Positions 16,352 through 24,017 of a stretch of DNA of 40,558 bases are shown one piece after another. This stretch comes from Pseudomonadota bacterium (lineage in GTDB: Bacteria > Desulfobacterota > Desulfobulbia > Desulfobulbales > Desulfocapsaceae): assembly GCA_018817385.1 (NCBI GenBank), contig JAHIUA010000007.1, positions 1 through 40,558 on the forward strand, given 5' to 3'. The notes under the pieces were generated by a model. The model worked only from the letters and a program-made list of their open reading frames with translations. It did not search any database and was not told the origin of the DNA. The translations under genes and the position numbers were made by a program. Position 1 is the stretch's first letter, and each line of letters begins with the position of its first letter.

Positions 16352-17548
16352 ATGTGGAAGACTATTCAGCCTGCGCCGCCGGATTCGATTCTTGGCTTGA
16401 CAGAAGAGTTTAAAAAAGATCAGAATCCTGAAAAGGTGAATCTGGGGGTTGGAGTCTATAAAGATGATGCAGGAAATACACCTGTGCTTCGCTGTGTCAA
16501 AGCCGCTGAAAAGAAATTGTTGGAGACGGAGAAGAGTAAAAGCTACCTCCCAATCTCCGGTGATCCAGCCTATGGGGCAGCAGTGCAACGTCTTATCCTC
16601 GGTACCGAGAGTGAAGTAATCAGTTCTGGACGTGCGGCCACAGTTCATGCCCCAGGAGGGACTGGAGCCTTGCGGGTCGGAGCTGACCTCATTCATAAAT
16701 TTAATCCCAAGGCCAGGGTGTGGGTCAGTTCTCCGACCTGGGCCAACCATAATGGTATCTTTGGTGCGGCCGGTTTTGAGATTGCTAGCTATGCCTATTA
16801 CAATGCAGCCAGCAGGGGCTTAGATTTTGACAGGATGTACAGTGATCTTGAAAAGGTTCCTGCCGGTGATATCGTGGTCCTTCACACCTGCTGTCATAAT
16901 CCCAGCGGAGTTGATCTCAGTCCAGATCAGTGGCAGCAGATTGTTGCCCTTGCTGTCAAAAAAGGTTGGATTCCCTTTCTCGATTTCGCCTATCAGGGAT
17001 TCGGAGACGGTGTCAAGGAAGATCGTTTTGCTGTGGAACAGTTTGCAGGAGCCGGGATTGATTGTTATGTAGCCAGTTCTTTTTCTAAGAATTTTGGCCT
17101 CTATAATGAGCGGGCTGGTGCCATGACCGTGATTGTGCCTTCAGAAGCAGAGGCGGGGGTGGCCATGAGTCATCTCAAAACCGTGGTTCGGACAAACTAC
17201 TCCAATCCCCCAGCCCATGGAGGCCTGGTGGCGGCAATGATCCTCAATACTCCCGATCTGCATGCCATGTGGTTACAAGAGCTTGTCGACATGCGCAATC
17301 GAATTGTGAATATGCGTAAGGCACTGGTGAACGGATTGGCGCAGCAGGGAGTTGAGGGGGATTTTTCCTATATCGAAAGACAGCGGGGGATGTTTTCCTT
17401 CAGCGGCTGGTCAGAAGAGGTGGTGAATCGTCTCCGAGCGAACAAGGGTATCTATATGGTGGGAGGAGGTCGGATCAATCTGGCTGGTCTGACTACCTCC
17501 AATATAGAGTATGTCTGTGCCGCCGTCGCCGAAGCTATGAAGTCGTAA
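16352..17548 (+). CDS. Aspartate/aromatic amino acid aminotransferase (class I)
   Basis: This is a PLP-dependent aminotransferase of the AspC/TyrB type, interconverting aspartate or aromatic amino acids with their 2-oxo acids using glutamate/2-oxoglutarate. The 398-residue length matches E. coli AspC and TyrB. The cofactor lysine is Lys246 in SSFSKNFGLYNERAG. Other family residues are Trp130 (SPTWANH), Asn183 (CHNPSG), and Asp211/Tyr214 (LDFAYQGFGDG). The C-terminal RINLAGL holds the substrate-carboxylate arginine. Sequence alone does not settle whether aspartate or aromatic substrates are preferred. It appears monocistronic, with its own promoter and a terminator region directly at the stop codon. 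Confidence 0.93.
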   Translation: MWKTIQPAPPDSILGLTEEFKKDQNPEKVNLGVGVYKDDAGNTPVLRCVKAAEKKLLETEKSKSYLPISGDPAYGAAVQRLILGTESEVISSGRAATVHAPGGTGALRVGADLIHKFNPKARVWVSSPTWANHNGIFGAAGFEIASYAYYNAASRGLDFDRMYSDLEKVPAGDIVVLHTCCHNPSGVDLSPDQWQQIVALAVKKGWIPFLDFAYQGFGDGVKEDRFAVEQFAGAGIDCYVASSFSKNFGLYNERAGAMTVIVPSEAEAGVAMSHLKTVVRTNYSNPPAHGGLVAAMILNTPDLHAMWLQELVDMRNRIVNMRKALVNGLAQQGVEGDFSYIERQRGMFSFSGWSEEVVNRLRANKGIYMVGGGRINLAGLTTSNIEYVCAAVAEAMKS

Positions 17549-17653
17549 GTGATCACAGGCAGCGCATCTTCGCGCGATTATTGCTGGCCGCATAGGGAGG
17601 GCTATGGCGGCCAGCAATAATCGCGCGAACCTACGCCACCTGTGGTCACTTAC
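17545..17653. repeat. Nested long inverted repeat (two concentric stems)
   Basis: An outer 15-bp stem (17545-17559 with 17639-17653, one G-U pair as plus-strand RNA) begins within the aminotransferase stop region. Inside it, a 21-bp perfect stem pairs 17571-17591 with 17607-17627 and extends into CATAG/CTATG with one bulge. Two 11-nt unpaired segments separate the stems symmetrically. It has no T-run of its own. It could be a transcription-end structure, or the scar of a small palindromic element. Confidence 0.75.
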
Positions 17654-17678
17654 TGAGATTTTATGCTTTTTCTTGTTT

Positions 17679-17711
17679 GATTTATTACAGCGCGTTGCGC
17701 TGTAATAAATC
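17679..17711. repeat. Perfect 15-bp hairpin with 3-nt loop
   Basis: GATTTATTACAGCGC (17679-17693) pairs perfectly with 17697-17711 around a GTT loop. It lies between the larger nested repeat and a terminator-like hairpin, in the convergent gap between the aminotransferase and truA. Confidence 0.75.
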
Positions 17712-17715
17712 TGGA

Positions 17716-17736
17716 GGCGCTCTGCGCCACTTTTTT
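17716..17736 (+). terminator. Rho-independent terminator after the aminotransferase
   Basis: GGCGC pairs with GCGCC around a TCT loop, followed two bases later by six T. It is the last of three successive hairpins in the convergent intergenic region. Confidence 0.6.
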
Positions 17737-17839
17737 CAGCAATGGAAATAGCTTTTCTGGCCCATCCTTCCTTAATACAAGGTCTTCAGACGATAGAGTG
17801 GTTCTCTTTTTTTTGCTGCTGCAAGCTGGCACTCATTTT

Positions 17840-18598
17840 TCAATAGCGAATGCTCTGAAGAAAAAGACCGTGGGCTGGGGCTGTGGCACCCGCGGCTGAG
17901 CGATCTTTGGCGGCAAGGATTCGTTTAAAATCGGCAAGTGATGTCCTCCCTTTCCCTACATCCAGAACTGTTCCCATTATATTTCTTACCATGTGGCGTA
18001 AGAAACCATCTCCGGTAAAGGTAAATTCAAGGGCTTCCGCTCCGGTTTCGCTCACAAGTGCCTCGTGCAGGGTGCGGATGCTGCCTCGTCCAGTGGTGAT
18101 ACTCTTGTCCCGTGATCCGCTTGCTTCAAAGCTGGCAAAATCGTGGCTGCCGGTTAAGAGGTGAAGGCAGTTTTTCATCTTTTCCATGGAGAGCGAAGAG
18201 GGGACATGGACACTGTAGAGGCGGTGCATGGGGGACTGGATTGCTCCGGTCTCTATTTTGTAGATATAGGTTTTACAGTGCGCGGAAAAGCGGGCGTGAA
18301 AGTCTTGGGAGACCGCCTCTGCAGCAAGGATGCGGATGGTCATGGGAAGCATGGAGTTCAAGGCTCTGGATAACTGCGGCAGCGTGATACTGGAGAGGGT
18401 GTGAAAGTTTGCGACCATGGCCAGGGCGTGAACCCCGGCATCGGTCCGGCCTGCACCATGGAGGGTGACAGGGTTGGTGTTGGTGAGCACCTGTAGTCGT
18501 TTTTCTATCTCACCTTGGATGGTGGGCGCATTGTTCTGCTTCTGCCATCCGCCGAAGGAGGTTCCATCGTAAGCAATGGTCAGTTTGATGTTGCGCAT
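17840..18598 (-). CDS. truA: tRNA pseudouridine synthase A
   Basis: TruA isomerises uridines 38-40 in the tRNA anticodon arm. The product has 252 residues from the chosen start, with the nucleophile Asp53 in the family motif GAGRTDAGVHA. Other hallmarks are IAYDGTSFGGWQKQ at the N-terminus and FTGDGFLRHMVRNIMGT near the C-terminus. The open frame extends upstream to 18748 but would overlap the acetyltransferase gene with non-conserved sequence. Starts at 18598 (MRNIKL) or 18607 (MQP) fit the family better. No clear ribosome binding site is seen, so translation is probably coupled to the upstream gene ending at 18621. Confidence 0.93.
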   Translation of the reverse strand: MRNIKLTIAYDGTSFGGWQKQNNAPTIQGEIEKRLQVLTNTNPVTLHGAGRTDAGVHALAMVANFHTLSSITLPQLSRALNSMLPMTIRILAAEAVSQDFHARFSAHCKTYIYKIETGAIQSPMHRLYSVHVPSSLSMEKMKNCLHLLTGSHDFASFEASGSRDKSITTGRGSIRTLHEALVSETGAEALEFTFTGDGFLRHMVRNIMGTVLDVGKGRTSLADFKRILAAKDRSAAGATAPAHGLFLQSIRY

Positions 18599-18620
18599 GG
18601 GCTGCATTGGCGGTGGAGAA

Positions 18621-19094
18621 TCAGCTGAAAAAGGAAGTATCTCCCATTGTCTGCTCAAAAAGTCTGTAGCGGGTCTCGGCCAGTCCCAGGGACTGGTAGG
18701 TCTTCTGTGCCGTATGATTTTCATGCTCCACGTAGAGTCTGAAACCACATACTTGCGGAGCCTTGGCTGCCAGTTCTGTTACTGCCTGGTAGAGGTCTCG
18801 AAAGACCCCCTGTCTCCGCTTTTCTTCTTTCACATACACAGATTGAATCCACCAGAAGAGACCGTTACGCCAGTCACTCCACTCTGTGGTGATCATAAGG
18901 GAGGCTATGGGCTCTCCATCTTCTTCGGCTAGAAGATAAAAACCAAGTGAAGAATCATGGAGTAGGGTTTTGACACCTTTGGCGATTCGTCCAGGTTGTA
19001 AGACAATGCCTTCGGTCTCTCTGGCCATGGCTGAGTTAAAGGCCACAATGATTTGTGCATCTTCAGGAACAGCTTTGCGAATATTTCTTTTCAT
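18621..19094 (-). CDS. GNAT-family N-acetyltransferase
   Basis: This 157-residue protein has the GNAT fold signature. The segment IQSVYVKEEKRRQGVFRDLYQAV contains the acetyl-CoA pyrophosphate-binding motif (R/Q-x-x-G-x-x/A, here RRQGVF). The C-terminal segment ENHTAQKTYQSLGL is typical of motif B. The substrate cannot be read from sequence. The ATG at 19094 lies inside the end of argC (stop at 19103), and the gene ends just before truA. The three leftward genes are therefore likely co-transcribed. Confidence 0.85.
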   Translation of the reverse strand: MKRNIRKAVPEDAQIIVAFNSAMARETEGIVLQPGRIAKGVKTLLHDSSLGFYLLAEEDGEPIASLMITTEWSDWRNGLFWWIQSVYVKEEKRRQGVFRDLYQAVTELAAKAPQVCGFRLYVEHENHTAQKTYQSLGLAETRYRLFEQTMGDTSFFS

Positions 19095-19102
19095 GGCCAA
19101 GA

Positions 19103-20143
19103 TCAAGGGAAAAATGGGGCTCCCCCGAGTCCTGTTTCTTCAGCAAAACCGCACATCAGATTCATGTTTTGCACGGCCTGACCTGCTGCCCCTTTGACGA
19201 TATTGTCGATGGTAGAGATGGTAATGATGCGGTTACTGCGTCTGTCTATGGCGAAACCGATATCACAGAAATTTGAGCCTCTGACGTGTTGGGTTGCAGG
19301 GAAACAGTTTTCGGGAAGAACCCGGACAAAGCTTTCTTTCTGGTATGTGTCTTGATACAGTCCTCGTATCGTGTCGGCAGATATGGGATCAGTCAGCGTG
19401 GCATAACTGGTACTGAGGATTCCTCGGGAGATAGGCAGGAGGTGCGGTGTAAATGAAATGGTTACCTTGCTCCCGCTGGCGGCGCTGAGTTCCTGTTCGA
19501 TCTCCGGGAGGTGGCGATGGATGCCACCCACCTTGTAGGCCTTGAATCCGTCATGTACTTCGCAGAACAGGGTCCCCACCGCCGCAGAGCGTCCGGCCCC
19601 GGTGGTACCGGATTTCGAGTCAATGATAATAGTGGTGGGGTCGATGATGCCTTTTTCCAGGAGTGGTGCCAGGGCAAGAACAATGGAGGTAGGATAACAA
19701 CCTGGATTGGCGACCAGACGTGCATCTCGGATCTGGCTGCGGTAACGTTCCGGCAGACCGTAAACCGCTTCCTTGATAAACTCCGGTGAAGAGTGTTTCT
19801 GATACCACTCTTCATAGACTGTAACATCACGAAGGCGAAAATCGGCAGAGAGATCTACTACCTTTTTCCCCTTCTCCAGGAGTTGGGGGACAAGATCCAT
19901 AGCCGTTTTATGGGGGACGGCGGCGAAAAAGAGGTCTGCTCGGGCACAGAGTTCAGGCACCGAGAGGTTTTCACAGATCAGATCTGTTTTCCCGCGAAGA
20001 TTGGGGAATACTTCAGAAAGGGGTATTCCTGCATACTGACGGGATGTCGCTGCTGTTAAGCAGACCTGAGGGTGGTTGCAGAGAATGCGGGCAAGTTCTA
20101 CTCCGGTATAGCCGGAGGCACCGATGATGGCAACGTTTAACAT
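19103..20143 (-). CDS. argC: N-acetyl-gamma-glutamyl-phosphate reductase
   Basis: ArgC catalyses the NADPH-dependent reduction of N-acetylglutamyl phosphate in arginine biosynthesis. The 346-residue product begins with the nucleotide-binding GASGYTG (residues 8-14) and carries the catalytic Cys149 in ANPGCYPTS. The segment [13 protein letters not shown] is also typical. Length agrees with the long ArgC type. A GGAGC ribosome binding site lies about nine bases upstream. It heads the argC/GNAT/truA cluster and is separated from rpsI by a strong terminator. No other arg gene is in view. Confidence 0.95.
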   Translation of the reverse strand: MLNVAIIGASGYTGVELARILCNHPQVCLTAATSRQYAGIPLSEVFPNLRGKTDLICENLSVPELCARADLFFAAVPHKTAMDLVPQLLEKGKKVVDLSADFRLRDVTVYEEWYQKHSSPEFIKEAVYGLPERYRSQIRDARLVANPGCYPTSIVLALAPLLEKGIIDPTTIIIDSKSGTTGAGRSAAVGTLFCEVHDGFKAYKVGGIHRHLPEIEQELSAASGSKVTISFTPHLLPISRGILSTSYATLTDPISADTIRGLYQDTYQKESFVRVLPENCFPATQHVRGSNFCDIGFAIDRRSNRIITISTIDNIVKGAAGQAVQNMNLMCGFAEETGLGGAPFFP

Positions 20144-20192
20144 GGTCTATTGCTCCAAAACAGGTCCGGGAAGATGTGCCGGCAGTCAAAAC

Positions 20193-20229
20193 AAAAAAAG
20201 AGGGAATAACAGAAAACTGTTATTCCCTC
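20193..20229 (-). terminator. Terminator of the rplM-rpsI operon
   Basis: A 13-bp perfect stem (GAGGGAATAACAG at 20200-20212 pairing with 20217-20229, four-base loop) is followed on the minus strand by seven T. It lies about 90 bp after the rpsI stop. Confidence 0.88.
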
Positions 20230-20317
20230 CACAAAAACATTTCATTATCCGTCTGTACCAGTTGCTGTCTTTTCCCACAATATGGCAGAAAGAGAAGGTG
20301 GTACAGGCGTTGCTGAA

Positions 20318-20710
20318 TTATCGTTTAGAGAACTGGAACTTGGCGCGAGCACCTTTTTGACCGTATTTCTTCCGTTCTTTCATTCGTGGATCACGGGTGA
20401 GAAGACCCGATTTTTTCAGGGCACCTCTGTTTTCCAGATTGACAACGAGAAGCGCTTTGGAAATACCGTGGGTCAGAGCGTCTACCTGGGCAGATTTACC
20501 ACCACCAGCCAGAGTGGCCATGACATCGTAGTTTTCAAAGGTCTCGGTGACCTTAAAGGGTTTGTCGATTTTGTGGGTCTTAAAGGTTCCGCCAAAGTAA
20601 TCATCAGCAGACATTTTATTGACAACTATTTTTCCACTGCCGGGGGTAAGCCAAACTCTTGCTACAGCTGTTTTTCTTTTGCCGGTGGCATAAAAACGAT
20701 CTTGGGCCAT
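20318..20710 (-). CDS. rpsI: 30S ribosomal protein S9
   Basis: S9 is a small-subunit ribosomal protein whose C-terminal tail reaches the P site. The 130-residue product has the family blocks YATGKRKTAVARVWL at the N-terminus, GGGKSAQVDALTHGISKAL in the middle, and the tail ending KGARAKFQFSKR with the conserved Lys-Arg terminus. It follows rplM by 18 bp, in the standard bacterial order. Confidence 0.97.
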   Translation of the reverse strand: MAQDRFYATGKRKTAVARVWLTPGSGKIVVNKMSADDYFGGTFKTHKIDKPFKVTETFENYDVMATLAGGGKSAQVDALTHGISKALLVVNLENRGALKKSGLLTRDPRMKERKKYGQKGARAKFQFSKR

Positions 20711-20728
20711 GTTTTTGTATCTCCGTTG

Positions 20729-21157
20729 TTATATGTCTAACTCGGCAGGCATCTGAGCTGCGTGAGGATGGTCGTTGGTAGTATAAAGCTTCAGTTTCTT
20801 CAACTGTTGGCGACCAATTTTGTTTTTAGGAAGCATCCCTTTTACTGCTTTCATAAGCAGGTCGGTGGGATGTTTTTTAATCAAATCTTTAGCGTTGATC
20901 TCTTTGATTCCGCCTATGTATCCGGTATGACTGTAGTACATCTTGTTATCCCATTTTTTGCCAGTAAGACGAATCTTGTCGGCGTTGGTGACGATAACAA
21001 AGTCTCCATTATCGATAAAGGCGGAGAAAGTAGGCTTATTCTTGCCACGCAGACGGTTGGCTATCTCTACTGCCAGACGGCCGAGAATCTTGCCTTCAGC
21101 ATTGACATGGTGCCATTGTCTTTCGATCTCATTGACCGGAGTTAGATAGGTTTTCAT
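20729..21157 (-). CDS. rplM: 50S ribosomal protein L13
   Basis: L13 is an early-assembly large-subunit protein. The 142-residue product has the family motifs WHHVNAEGKILGRLAVEIA, FVIVTNADKIRLTGKKWDNK, and AVKGMLPKNKIGRQQLKKLKLY. The length is standard. It starts 75 bp after the tRNA-Gly 3' end, with a terminator-like hairpin in between. AAAGGAAG about eight bases before the ATG serves as ribosome binding site. Confidence 0.97.
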   Translation of the reverse strand: MKTYLTPVNEIERQWHHVNAEGKILGRLAVEIANRLRGKNKPTFSAFIDNGDFVIVTNADKIRLTGKKWDNKMYYSHTGYIGGIKEINAKDLIKKHPTDLLMKAVKGMLPKNKIGRQQLKKLKLYTTNDHPHAAQMPAELDI

Positions 21158-21191
21158 GTTCTTCCTTTACATCAATGGTACAATTCTTAAT

Positions 21192-21221
21192 AAAAAAAGG
21201 TTCGAACAAGTCGAACCTTTT
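21192..21221 (-). terminator. Terminator/attenuator between tRNA-Gly and rplM
   Basis: A stem AAAAGGTTCGA/TCGAACCTTTT (11 bp) is followed on the minus strand by a T-rich run. It ends tRNA-Gly transcription but leaves only about 35 bp before rplM. It may therefore act as an attenuator if rplM is also read from the tRNA promoter. Confidence 0.75.
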
Positions 21222-21231
21222 GATCACTATG

Positions 21232-21306
21232 TGGAGCGGGAAACGAGATTCGAACTCGCGACTTCAACCTTGGCAAGGTTACACTCTACCACTGAGTTAT
21301 TCCCGC
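21232..21306 (-). tRNA. tRNA-Gly (anticodon GCC)
   Basis: The minus strand folds into a complete cloverleaf of 75 nt including an encoded CCA. The acceptor stem GCGGGAA pairs with TTCCCGC, followed by discriminator T. The D arm has CTCAGTGGTAGAG, the anticodon loop TTGCCAA carries GCC, and the T arm contains GTTCGAATC. The gene has its own good promoter upstream. Confidence 0.97.
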
Positions 21307-21331
21307 TCATATGTTCTTGAAAACGGCGCCC

Positions 21332-21361
21332 AACATACCCAGACACCATGGCTCTTGTCAA
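21332..21361 (-). promoter_or_regulatory. Promoter of tRNA-Gly
   Basis: The minus strand has TTGACA (21356-21361), an 18-nt spacer and TATGTT (21332-21337), followed by a GC-rich discriminator (GGGCGCC) as in stringently controlled stable-RNA promoters. The expected start lies about 20 bases before the tRNA 5' end. Confidence 0.65.
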
Positions 21362-21504
21362 CAGAAAAGTTATGCAATTTTACCAGTGATTCAAAAAAGA
21401 GTCCAGTGTAAAGTGAAAAAAGTGATGGTCTTGGCAGGTGAAGGTGTGCTATAACCCTATCATAGTTCATAATTTGTATCTTTTAGTTAACGTTGAGGGA
21501 ACCA

Positions 21505-22104
21505 ATGGCGAAGGGAAAAAAAAGGCTAGGGCAGGTGAATCGCAAGACCAAAGAGACGGCTGTTGAGCTGTCGCTGGATGTGGATGGAAAGGGAGAAGTT
21601 GAAATTGATAGTGGCGTACCTTTTCTCAATCATATGCTGACCCTTTTTGCTGTCCATGGTTTTTTCGACCTTCGGCTCAAGGCCAGCGGCGATACGGATG
21701 TTGATGATCATCATACGGTGGAAGATATAGGCATCTGTCTTGGCCAGGCCTTTTCACTGGCCTTGGGGGACAAAGGCGGTATTGCCCGTTACGGACTCTC
21801 CTATCTGCCCATGGATGAGACTCTGGTGCGGGTGGTGGTGGATATTTCAAACCGTCCTTATCTTCATTATGAGGCACCAGTGCCCGATCAGAAGCTTGGA
21901 ACCTTTGATACTGGCCTCGCCCTTGAATTTATGCGGGCTTTTGCCCAGCATGGAGGCATTACCCTCCATGCTGATTTGATCCATGGCAGGAACAGCCATC
22001 ATATTATCGAGGCTGTTTTTAAAGGCCTTGGCCGGGCCATGCGTCAGGCTACAGAGAAAGTTGCCGGTCTTACTGGAAGTTTGTCTTCTAAAGGTGTACT
22101 GTAG
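21505..22104 (+). CDS. hisB: Imidazoleglycerol-phosphate dehydratase
   Basis: HisB dehydrates imidazoleglycerol phosphate to imidazoleacetol phosphate in histidine biosynthesis. The 200-residue, single-domain protein has both manganese-binding motifs: DDHHTVED (67-74) and RNSHHIIEA (162-170). The block GVPFLNHMLTLFAVHG is also typical. It lacks the phosphatase domain fused in enterics. The ATG at 21505 follows GAGGGA by a proper distance; the open frame extends four codons further to a TTG. It stands alone among the his genes, and hisD lies more than 5 kb downstream. Confidence 0.96.
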   Translation: MAKGKKRLGQVNRKTKETAVELSLDVDGKGEVEIDSGVPFLNHMLTLFAVHGFFDLRLKASGDTDVDDHHTVEDIGICLGQAFSLALGDKGGIARYGLSYLPMDETLVRVVVDISNRPYLHYEAPVPDQKLGTFDTGLALEFMRAFAQHGGITLHADLIHGRNSHHIIEAVFKGLGRAMRQATEKVAGLTGSLSSKGVL

Positions 22105-22162
22105 GAAAATAGATTCCGAGTTGTAAATGGCCCGAAAGTGGGTTTAACAATAAAATAAAGAT

Positions 22163-22798
22163 ATGAGGTCTCCTGTGAGAAGGTTGCTTATCCTGGCATG
22201 TATTTGTCTCCTTGGTTTAACCGCTTGTTCCTCTTGGCAAGGAAGTGAAAAGATAGAAGAGGCCCAGATTTTTCCCGAGTTGAGCTGTATCGCAGTCCTC
22301 CCTGCGACAGTACCGGTGGAGAGTAGTGGGGCCACAGCTGAGGGGAAAAGTCTGGTAGACGGGGCAGCCTATCTTGATTCAGTCTTGGCGGAACTCCTGG
22401 CGGGAAAAGAACAATTCCATCTCCTTAGTGGTTACCAGATTGACGGAATTCTCAGTGACCCCTGGGGAGGGAAAAAGGAGCAGTTGCGTACCATAGGCAA
22501 GGCAACCGGATGTGAAGGAGTTTTGGAAACCAGCCTCAGTCAGTACCGCCAACGGGTGGGGACTGAGCTCTCGGCGGAAACTCCGGCCGCAGTCTCATTC
22601 TCCATGGATCTGGTTGACGTGGAAACAGGGGCGGTACTCTGGAGCGCATCATTTGATGAGGCTCAAAAGACCTTGTTTGAGAATATTCTCTCTTTTAAGA
22701 AGGCAGAGAGCCGTGGCTTTAAATGGATCACTGTTGAGGAGCTGACTCGAAAAGGGGTACAGAGCCGTTTGGCCGGGTTTCCCTACTATCAGAAATAA
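22163..22798 (+). CDS. Putative lipoprotein
   Basis: This 211-residue protein has a lipoprotein signal peptide: basic MRSPVRR, a hydrophobic stretch, and a lipobox LTAC with the lipidated Cys22. The mature part begins SSWQGSEK and contains IAVLPATVP followed by a segment (AYLDSVLAELLAGKEQFHLLS) resembling the nucleotide-fold-like domain of LpoB/CsgG-type envelope lipoproteins. That likeness is weak, and the function is unknown. The mature protein lacks further membrane segments. It lies 58 bp after hisB and is followed by a terminator. Confidence 0.8.
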   Translation: MRSPVRRLLILACICLLGLTACSSWQGSEKIEEAQIFPELSCIAVLPATVPVESSGATAEGKSLVDGAAYLDSVLAELLAGKEQFHLLSGYQIDGILSDPWGGKKEQLRTIGKATGCEGVLETSLSQYRQRVGTELSAETPAAVSFSMDLVDVETGAVLWSASFDEAQKTLFENILSFKKAESRGFKWITVEELTRKGVQSRLAGFPYYQK

Positions 22799-22871
22799 GG
22801 ATAACGTGGCCGCTGCCAGGGAGAGATAGCGCCTGGGCTTGGGTTTTCTGTCTCCAGTTGCCTGTGTCGTC

Positions 22872-22912
22872 AGCCCCATCGTCTGCAAGAGTCGCAGAGG
22901 ATGGGGCTTTTT
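22872..22912 (+). terminator. Terminator after the lipoprotein gene
   Basis: AGCCCCATC (22872-22880) pairs with GATGGGGCT (22900-22908), with an inner CTGC/GCAG helix, and is followed by TTTTTG. It lies about 75 bp after the stop codon. Confidence 0.8.
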
Positions 22913-23008
22913 GTTTCAGGTGTGATTACAAAAGGAAAAAGCTCTGTGAGGTCACTAGTCATGGAAGAGTGTTTTGTTGGTGCGGATTCCTTGCACCGGT
23001 GTATCGTC

Positions 23009-23146
23009 AGGAGTCTGTCCGAGAATGCCCTTTTCCCCAAACTCTCCGGTATTTAAAAAAAGATTGCAATATCAGTTGGATGACTGCTCTTATTTTTCAG
23101 AAAGGCCTCGATTCTGGATAAGATGCCTATTCTCGGACACGCTCCT
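23009..23146. repeat. Dispersed repeat, copy 1 (imperfect terminal inverted repeats)
   Basis: This 138-bp element is bounded by 18-bp inverted repeats, AGGAG-NN-TGTCCGAGAAT (23009-23026 and 23129-23146; two mismatches). A second copy lies in opposite orientation near 29150-29277. It shares the same outer repeat, then the CCCTTTTCCCCAA tract, and an inner TTTTTCAGAAA(G/T)GCCTCGA. No coding capacity and no obvious target duplication are visible. The rest of the 22913-23285 gap shows no gene. Confidence 0.75.
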
Positions 23147-23285
23147 AGAATGTCTCAGGAAGGGCATCTCCATTCCTTTCCCTTGCACCAGAGTCTGGTT
23201 TGCTGGTATTCAGTCAACTTTTTGTCCGTTTTGCCATTGGATGGGATCCCCCCTCTTCTGTCTGCGAAAATCTGTTGGGTAACCC

Positions 23286-24017
23286 GTGAAAAAGAGAACT
23301 GAAATAGTATCACCGCAGGTCAATCGGCGTATTGGTCAAGCCATGCACGACTACTCCATGCTTGCTGACAATGACCGGGTCCTGGTTGCGGTTTCAGGAG
23401 GTATAGACAGTCTGCTCCTGGCCTGGTTGCTCAAGCACTGGCAGAGGAAGGCTCCAATAGGGTATTCGCTGCACTGTGTCCATGTCGATATGGGGATCTG
23501 GAATAAAGAGATGGGGATTGCAGATCCGCTGATTCAGGTCAGAGAACAGATAGAGAAAATAGGCCTGTCTCTGGAAGTGGAAACAAGTCTGCCCCTCAGC
23601 GATGGGTCAAGAACCTGCTTTAGCTGTTCAAAATTACGCCGTAAGCAGCTTTTTGACCTTGCCAGGCGCTCTAAATGTAATAAGATTGCCTTTGGGCACC
23701 ATAAAGATGACCTTCTGGAGACGCTCTTTCTCAATATGCTCTACAGTGGCAATATCTCGACAATGGTCCCCAGGCAAGAACTGTTTGCCGGAAAACTTTC
23801 CGTGATCCGGCCCCTTGCTTATGTGGAAAAAGAGGAGGTGGAGGTGATGGCCAAGGCCGTCGGTTTGCGGCCTGTGGCCAATCTTTGTCCCCTGGCAGGT
23901 GATACCAGAAGAGAAGAGGTTAAGGAGATGCTGCAGGAACTGTACAAGAAAATACCAGGTGCCAAGGCCTCCCTCTTTGCGGCCCTGGGAAACGTGCGTC
24001 AGGAGTATCTATTGTGA
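23286..24017 (+). CDS. TtcA-like tRNA thiolation enzyme (PP-loop ATPase)
   Basis: This 243-residue protein of the TtcA/TtuA family would activate a tRNA base with ATP and insert sulfur. The PP-loop SGGIDS (37-42) binds ATP. Cys111 and Cys114 (CFSC) plus Cys201 (NLCPLAGD) match the three-cysteine pattern that ligates the [4Fe-4S] cluster in TtcA. GHHKDDLLETLFLNML is a family signature. It is shorter than E. coli TtcA (about 310). The GTG start is tentative because no strong ribosome binding site is seen. Its stop overlaps the next start by four bases, forming a coupled trio with the DUF89 gene and asnS. 2-Thiocytidine synthesis at position 32 is likely but not certain. Confidence 0.88.
   Translation: MKKRTEIVSPQVNRRIGQAMHDYSMLADNDRVLVAVSGGIDSLLLAWLLKHWQRKAPIGYSLHCVHVDMGIWNKEMGIADPLIQVREQIEKIGLSLEVETSLPLSDGSRTCFSCSKLRRKQLFDLARRSKCNKIAFGHHKDDLLETLFLNMLYSGNISTMVPRQELFAGKLSVIRPLAYVEKEEVEVMAKAVGLRPVANLCPLAGDTRREEVKEMLQELYKKIPGAKASLFAALGNVRQEYLL

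Noticed and set aside
17650-17832. 60-codon minus-strand frame after truA
   Set aside because: It covers the hairpin-rich convergent gap, has no ribosome binding site and no known family.
22858-23121. Small plus-strand frame after the lipoprotein
   Set aside because: It spans a terminator and a dispersed repeat and has no coding features.
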